11,078 bases of DNA, taken from assembly GCA_024636425.1 (NCBI GenBank), contig JAGXHB010000242.1, forward strand, positions 1 through 11,078, written 5' to 3'. Positions 6,963 to 11,078 of the stretch are shown here, one piece after another; the stretch's first letter is position 1; each line of letters starts with the position of its first letter. The position numbers and the translations under genes are program-made. This DNA is from Roseobacter sp. (GTDB lineage: Bacteria; Pseudomonadota; Alphaproteobacteria; Rhodobacterales; Rhodobacteraceae). The notes under the pieces were generated by a model that was given only the letters and a program-made list of their open reading frames with translations, did not search any database and was not told the DNA's origin.

Positions 6963-7948
6963 GCACCCCTGTTCTGGAACTGCGCAACGTCGTCAAGACC
7001 TACCGCGTCAAACAAGGTCTGTTCGGCAAACCAAAACCGCTGAAAGCCGTAAACGATGTTTCCATTACCCTGCAGAAAGGTGAAGTGCTTGGCCTTGTTG
7101 GGGAATCCGGCTGTGGGAAATCGACCCTTGCCAAGATTCTTTTGGGACTTGAGGCGACAACTGAAGGCTCAGTGCTCGTCGATGGAGAAGAGATCGGCGA
7201 GCAGAACCGCCTTGCCCTTGCGCGGCGCATCCAGCCGATCTTTCAGGATCCTTATTCCTCGCTGAACCCGCGCAAGACGATTGCCGATATCGTGTCCCTG
7301 CCCTTGCGGGTCCACAACATCGGGGACGCAAAGAGCCGCGAAAAGTCCTTGCGTGAAACACTTGAACTGGTGGGTCTGCCCTCGCGGGTGTTGAACACTT
7401 ATCCCAGCCAGATGTCGGGCGGTCAGCGCCAGCGCGTCGCGATTGCCCGCGCGCTGATCATGCACCCCGAGATCGTGATCTGCGATGAGCCCACTTCGGC
7501 GCTGGATGTCTCTGTGCAAAGCCAGATCCTGAACCTATTGAACGATCTGCGTGCCGAATTTGGTCTGACCTATCTATTCATCAGCCATGATCTTGCCGTT
7601 GTCGAACATCTGGCGACCCGCGTGGCCGTCATGTATCTGGGTCGCATTGTGGAAGAAGCAGATGTCGCCGACCTGTTCGAAGCACCGCGGCACCCCTACT
7701 CCCGCGCACTTCTGAATTCGGTCCTTACCCCCGACCCCTCGCAAGGCGTTCCCGATACCCAGCTTGGTGCCGCCTATCCAAACCCGATTGATCCACCTTC
7801 AGGGTGCCATTTCCATCCGCGCTGCCCGTTTGCGCAAGATCATTGCAAAACAACAGCGCCGCGCCCCGTCCCTCGCAAGGGCGGGCATGTGGAATGTCAC
7901 CTGCACGACCCCGAGGGCCCGATGTACCGCCCCGACTTCACCGTCTGA
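6959..7948 (+). CDS. Peptide-type ABC transporter ATPase, DppF family
   Basis: Second nucleotide-binding subunit, pairing with the DppD-type protein. 329 residues. It opens with VLELRNVVKTYRVKQGLFGKP, the insertion typical of DppF/OppF. Walker A GESGCGKS at 48-55; Q-loop FQDPYSSLNPR; signature MSGGQRQR at 152-159; Walker B ending D176-E177-P178; SALDVSVQSQ; H-switch FISHDLAVV. The C-terminal domain has HPYSRALLNSVL, DPPSGCHFHPRCP and four cysteines C283-X5-C289-X6-C296-X16-C313, nearly the same spacing as in its partner. Start ATG 6959 overlaps the preceding TGA and has AAGGAG at 6946-6951; the frame is open upstream to 6914 but only inside the previous gene, with a meaningless Arg-rich translation. 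Confidence 0.95.
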   Translation: MSTPVLELRNVVKTYRVKQGLFGKPKPLKAVNDVSITLQKGEVLGLVGESGCGKSTLAKILLGLEATTEGSVLVDGEEIGEQNRLALARRIQPIFQDPYSSLNPRKTIADIVSLPLRVHNIGDAKSREKSLRETLELVGLPSRVLNTYPSQMSGGQRQRVAIARALIMHPEIVICDEPTSALDVSVQSQILNLLNDLRAEFGLTYLFISHDLAVVEHLATRVAVMYLGRIVEEADVADLFEAPRHPYSRALLNSVLTPDPSQGVPDTQLGAAYPNPIDPPSGCHFHPRCPFAQDHCKTTAPRPVPRKGGHVECHLHDPEGPMYRPDFTV

Positions 7949-7968
7949 TTTATCCGGAGTTTTTTTTC

Positions 7969-9543
7969 ATGTCATCATCCCTGTCGCGCAGCATGCAGAC
8001 CCGTAAGACGGTCATCAAGACAAAGGGCGGTGTCGTCGCGGCACAGCATAGACTCGCCGCCGAAGCCGGGGCCGAGGTTCTGCGTGCGGGCGGTGATGCG
8101 GTCGATGCGGCGGTCGCCACGTCTTTCGTGATCGGAGTGCTGGAACCGTGGATGAGCGGCCCTGCCGGGGGCGGTGCGATGATGCTCTGGCGCGCGGACG
8201 AAGAAAAGGCGGTTGCCGTCAACCACGGCATGCGGTCCCCAGCAGGTCTGCGGATCGAAGACTTTCCGCTCTCTGGTGCAGGTATCGCCGGTGATCTTTT
8301 CCCATGGGAAGAAGTCACCGGAAACGTGAATGTTCAGGGTGCCAAGGCGATTGCGGTGCCGGGTGTGGTCGATGGCTTGGGACAGGTACACGAACGCTTT
8401 GGCCGGATGGCGTGGCGCGAATTGGTTGCCCCCGCAATAGATCACGCGGGCAAAGGCATGTTGGTCGACTGGTACGCTGCCTTGTGCATCGCGTCCTGCA
8501 CCCGCATGCTGGGCCAGGACAAAGACGCTGCCGCGCTGTTTCTCGAAGACGGGCAATGGCCCACGATCTCGGGCTGGACGGCGATGGCCGAAAAGCGGCT
8601 GAACCAATCGCGCATGGCAGACAGCCTTGATATCATCGCGCGCGATGGTGCGCGTGCGCTTTACGATGGCGATCTTGGGGCCGCGATGGCCCATGACGTG
8701 CAGGACAAGGGTGGCTATCTGAGCCATGATGACCTGCGCAGCTATCGGGCCAGCATGCAGGAACCGCTCAGCTTTTCCTATCGGGACGCACGGTTCGACG
8801 TGATGGGTGGTCTGACAGCCGGTCCAACCTTCGCCCACGCCTTTGCCGAGATGGAGAGGTACAAAATTGAGAGCGATGCGGATGCTTTCGCCGCCTGCTC
8901 TGCCGGGCTGAAGTCGGCCTATCAGGATCGCCTTGGCTCGATGGGCCATGACGGTGAAATTCCTGCCGCCCCTGGGTCGACCACGCATTTCTCCGTGGTG
9001 GACAGCGCCGGTAACATGGTGGCGCAAACCCAGACATTGCTTTCGATTTTTGGCAGCCGCGTTGTCTCCCCTTCGACCGGGTTTTTGATGAACAATGGCA
9101 TCATGTGGTTTGATCCTGTTCAGGGCCGCCCCAATTCGCTGGCACCGGGCAAACCCTGCCTGATGAATGTCTGTCCGGCTATCGGCACGTCGGGCCGCCG
9201 CCGCTTTGCATTCGGCGCGTCGGGGGGGCGCAAGATCGTTTCCGCGGTAACACAGCTATCTTCCTTTGTCGCAGACCTGGGCATGGACATTGAAGCCGCG
9301 TTCCACCACCCCCGCATTGACGTATCTGGGGGGCCCAAGCTGGTGGCCGACGAAACGCTGGCCCCTGATATCCTGGACCGCCTGCGCGGCGATAACGACG
9401 TGGTGACGACTGCGCGCAGTGTCTTTCCCTATGCCTTTGCCTGCCCCGCCGGCGTCATGCGCGACGGCGATATGAACACGGGCTGCACCGAAATCATGTC
9501 GCCTTGGGGCGACACCGCACTGGAGATCAAGGAACCATCATGA
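7969..9543 (+). CDS. Gamma-glutamyltranspeptidase-fold Ntn-hydrolase, probably not GGT by substrate
   Basis: A 524-residue member of the gamma-glutamyltranspeptidase superfamily, which self-cleaves before a Thr to give two subunits and then hydrolyses or transfers acyl groups from amides. Seen: N-terminal GGVVAAQH, AGGDAVDAAVATSF, EPWMSGPAGGGAMM; predicted cleavage between S337 and nucleophile T338 (STTHFSVVD); second catalytic Thr T356; oxyanion pair G419-G420. Predicted subunits are about 337 and 187 residues. Unlike secreted GGT there is no signal peptide, so it should be cytoplasmic. Compared with E. coli GGT, the glutamyl-binding residues N411, Q430, D433, S462 and S463 align with L358, G377, W380, M399 and N400, and the R114 region reads NHGMRSP without an aligned Arg. 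I infer another substrate, as in family relatives such as cephalosporin acylases or oxamate amidohydrolase. Start ATG 7969 has GGAG at 7956-7959, followed by eight T. It sits 20 nt after the ATPase gene, in the same operon. Confidence 0.88.
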   Translation: MSSSLSRSMQTRKTVIKTKGGVVAAQHRLAAEAGAEVLRAGGDAVDAAVATSFVIGVLEPWMSGPAGGGAMMLWRADEEKAVAVNHGMRSPAGLRIEDFPLSGAGIAGDLFPWEEVTGNVNVQGAKAIAVPGVVDGLGQVHERFGRMAWRELVAPAIDHAGKGMLVDWYAALCIASCTRMLGQDKDAAALFLEDGQWPTISGWTAMAEKRLNQSRMADSLDIIARDGARALYDGDLGAAMAHDVQDKGGYLSHDDLRSYRASMQEPLSFSYRDARFDVMGGLTAGPTFAHAFAEMERYKIESDADAFAACSAGLKSAYQDRLGSMGHDGEIPAAPGSTTHFSVVDSAGNMVAQTQTLLSIFGSRVVSPSTGFLMNNGIMWFDPVQGRPNSLAPGKPCLMNVCPAIGTSGRRRFAFGASGGRKIVSAVTQLSSFVADLGMDIEAAFHHPRIDVSGGPKLVADETLAPDILDRLRGDNDVVTTARSVFPYAFACPAGVMRDGDMNTGCTEIMSPWGDTALEIKEPS

Positions 9544-10913
9544 GCCGCACTTCTGCTATCGACGCTGCAACCGCATATTTCGAAGATGGGCGCTTCCAGT
9601 CCGAACTTGCCACACTGGTTGCTTATCCAACAGAAAGCCAAAACCCCGACGCCGCACCGGAATTGATGCGCTATCTCAAGGAAGCGATCCAGCCACGGCT
9701 TGAGAAAATCGGCTTTTCTACCGAGATTCTGGACAATCCCGATCCGCGTGGCGGACCACTTCTGATCGGTGAACGCCACGAAGGCGATGATCTGACCACG
9801 GTTCTGACCTATGGCCACGGGGATGTCATCCGCGCGCAGGACGGCATGTGGCGCGAAGGGCTGACCCCGTTTGAGCTGATCGAAGAAGGCGACCGTCTGT
9901 ACGGGCGCGGATCTGCTGACAACAAGGTACAGCATCTGATCAATATTGCAGCGCTCGAATCCGTTCTGGCCGTGCGGGGGTCACTCGGGTTCAACGTCCG
10001 CATTGTTCTGGAAATGAGTGAAGAAGTCGGCTCAAGCGGGCTCGCCGATGTCTTCCGCAGCCACAAGGACCGGCTGACCGCCGATGTATTGATCGCTTCG
10101 GACGGCCCCCGCCTTCAGCCAGAGGTGCCCACGATCTTCATGGGATCGCGCGGTGGCACGACATTCGATCTGGAACTCGAGCTGCGCGAAGGGGCGCATC
10201 ACTCCGGCAATTGGGGCGGGCTGCTCGCGGACCCCGCCATCATCCTTGCGCATGCATTGGCCACCATCACCGACCGGCGCGGCCAGATTCAGGTGCCCGA
10301 ATGGCGCCCCGAGAGTCTGACAGACGACGTTCGCGCCGCCCTAGACGGCCTGCCTGTCACAGGCGGCGATGGTCCCGACGTGAACGAGGATTGGGGCGAG
10401 GAAAGCTTGACGCCTGCCGAGCGCACGTATGGGTGGAACAGTTTTGCCGTACTTGCGATGACCAGCGGCGTGCCAGAGGCTCCGGTGAATGCGATTTCGG
10501 GCAAGGCGAGAGCTACGTGCCAGCTGCGTTACGTCGTGGGCACCGACCCTGCAGACATCATTCCCGCGCTGCGCCGCCATCTGGATGCTCACGGATTTCA
10601 GGCGGTAAAGATCACGCCTCACGACCGCGGGTTCTTTGCCGCGACACGACTTGATCCTAAGCACCCTTGGGTCAATTTTGTCGTCCGATCGATTACGGAT
10701 ACAACCGGCAAGCCGCCTCACGTGCTGCCCAACCTTGCCGGATCGTTGCCCAATGATAGTTTCACTGACATTCTTGGTCTGCCGACTGTCTGGGTGCCCC
10801 ATTCCTATCGCGGCTGCTCTCAACACGCGCCGAACGAGCATGTTCTCAAATCTGTGAGCCACGATGCCCTGCGGCTGATGGCTGGACTGTTCTGGGATCT
10901 GGGAGAAGGATGA
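9540..10913 (+). CDS. M20-family zinc metallopeptidase, carnosinase-like
   Basis: A 457-residue di-zinc aminoacylase/dipeptidase. Metal and catalytic residues of the family are all visible: H93 and D95 in YGHGD; D127 in GRGSADNK; catalytic base E161 with ligand E162 in SEEVGSSG; D188 in ASDGP; C-terminal ligand H429 in CSQHAPNEH. The inserted dimerisation domain carries HHSGNWGG and NAISGKARATCQLRYV, which resemble the CNDP/Dug1 dipeptidase group more than DapE or ArgE. No signal peptide, so cytoplasmic. Start ATG 9540 overlaps the TGA of the GGT-like gene, with AAGGA at 9529-9533; the upstream open extension to 9504 lies inside that gene. The tight coupling suggests the two hydrolases act on the same imported compound, this one cutting a dipeptide or N-acyl amino acid. 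The exact substrate is unknown. Last gene of the operon. Confidence 0.92.
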   Translation: MSRTSAIDAATAYFEDGRFQSELATLVAYPTESQNPDAAPELMRYLKEAIQPRLEKIGFSTEILDNPDPRGGPLLIGERHEGDDLTTVLTYGHGDVIRAQDGMWREGLTPFELIEEGDRLYGRGSADNKVQHLINIAALESVLAVRGSLGFNVRIVLEMSEEVGSSGLADVFRSHKDRLTADVLIASDGPRLQPEVPTIFMGSRGGTTFDLELELREGAHHSGNWGGLLADPAIILAHALATITDRRGQIQVPEWRPESLTDDVRAALDGLPVTGGDGPDVNEDWGEESLTPAERTYGWNSFAVLAMTSGVPEAPVNAISGKARATCQLRYVVGTDPADIIPALRRHLDAHGFQAVKITPHDRGFFAATRLDPKHPWVNFVVRSITDTTGKPPHVLPNLAGSLPNDSFTDILGLPTVWVPHSYRGCSQHAPNEHVLKSVSHDALRLMAGLFWDLGEG

Positions 10914-11078
10914 GCGCTGTGCAGCCAGATGCAGAGAGTTACGCTACGGTAGACCAGGGCTGATGCGGTTTCATCCTGTCTGAACCCCGGCAAGCCCTGC
11001 AAGAAGTTAAATAAAAACAAAAGGATGTAGCGGTTGCGGCATCGCCTGAACTGAAGTTAGCCTTTTTCTAAAAAACGC
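10914..11078. other. Gene-free, AT-rich right end
   Basis: The 165 bases after the M20 stop hold no coding frame I can support; the open frame on the minus strand here overlaps the M20 gene and shows no recognisable protein. I found no convincing rho-independent terminator: the best stem, CAG...CTG around 10954-10980, is short, bulged and lacks a T run. From about 11005 composition becomes AT-rich (GTTAAATAAAAACAAAAGG), which suits an intergenic or promoter zone. An insertion-sequence end cannot be excluded without sequence beyond the edge. Confidence 0.4.

Noticed and set aside
7804..7968. Upstream extension of the GGT-like reading frame by 55 residues
   Set aside because: It overlaps the conserved C-terminal Cys domain of the ATPase gene; ATG 7969 has a Shine-Dalgarno and fits the family N-terminus.
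7941..7970. T8 run after the DppF-type gene as a terminator
   Set aside because: No GC-rich stem precedes it; the GGAG before the T run serves the next gene's start.
7975..9027. 350-residue open frame on the minus strand
   Set aside because: Lies entirely opposite the GGT-like gene, rich in His/Arg/Gly with no family motif; the plus-strand protein has catalytic residues in order.

Overview
The window reads as chromosomal or plasmid DNA of a GC-rich alphaproteobacterium. A marine Rhodobacteraceae (roseobacter-like) host is my best guess, from the protein style and from the pairing of dTDP-rhamnose genes with a peptide-type ABC transporter locus. That assignment is inference from familiarity, not from a search. 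I see no rRNA, tRNA, CRISPR array or intact insertion sequence.

Left part (1-1575, minus strand): two dTDP-L-rhamnose genes. rfbC (rmlC, epimerase) abuts rfbB (rmlB, 4,6-dehydratase) with no gap. rfbB runs off the left edge, about 30-40 residues short of its usual end. Upstream of them, also on the minus strand, is an IclR-family regulator (1573-2331). It faces away from the large plus-strand operon and is the obvious candidate to control it.

Centre and right (2512-10913, plus strand): a tight seven-gene operon. In order: a secreted family-5 solute-binding protein, two permeases (DppB/DppC type), two ATPases (DppD/DppF type), a gamma-glutamyltranspeptidase-fold Ntn-hydrolase, and an M20 zinc peptidase of the carnosinase-like group. 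After the binding-protein gene, gene junctions are +1 nt, +4 nt, ATGA overlap, +20 nt and ATGA overlap, so all are probably translated from one message. A strong hairpin sits just after the binding-protein gene and may set its excess over the membrane parts.

How it may work together: the binding protein captures an amide or peptide-like compound in the periplasm, the BCDF complex imports it with ATP, and two cytoplasmic hydrolases (neither has a signal peptide) cut it in turn. The layout resembles a glutathione or gamma-glutamyl uptake-and-degradation locus. However, the GGT-like enzyme keeps the catalytic Thr dyad and the oxyanion Gly-Gly while almost every residue that binds the gamma-glutamyl group in E. 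coli GGT is replaced. I therefore think the locus imports and degrades a different amide, of unknown identity. This is the part of the window most worth pursuing.

The intergenic region 2332-2511 holds several repeats: a 10-bp direct repeat flanking a 7-bp inverted repeat, and short palindromes near the iclR start. The last 165 bases (10914-11078) carry no gene I can support and become AT-rich.
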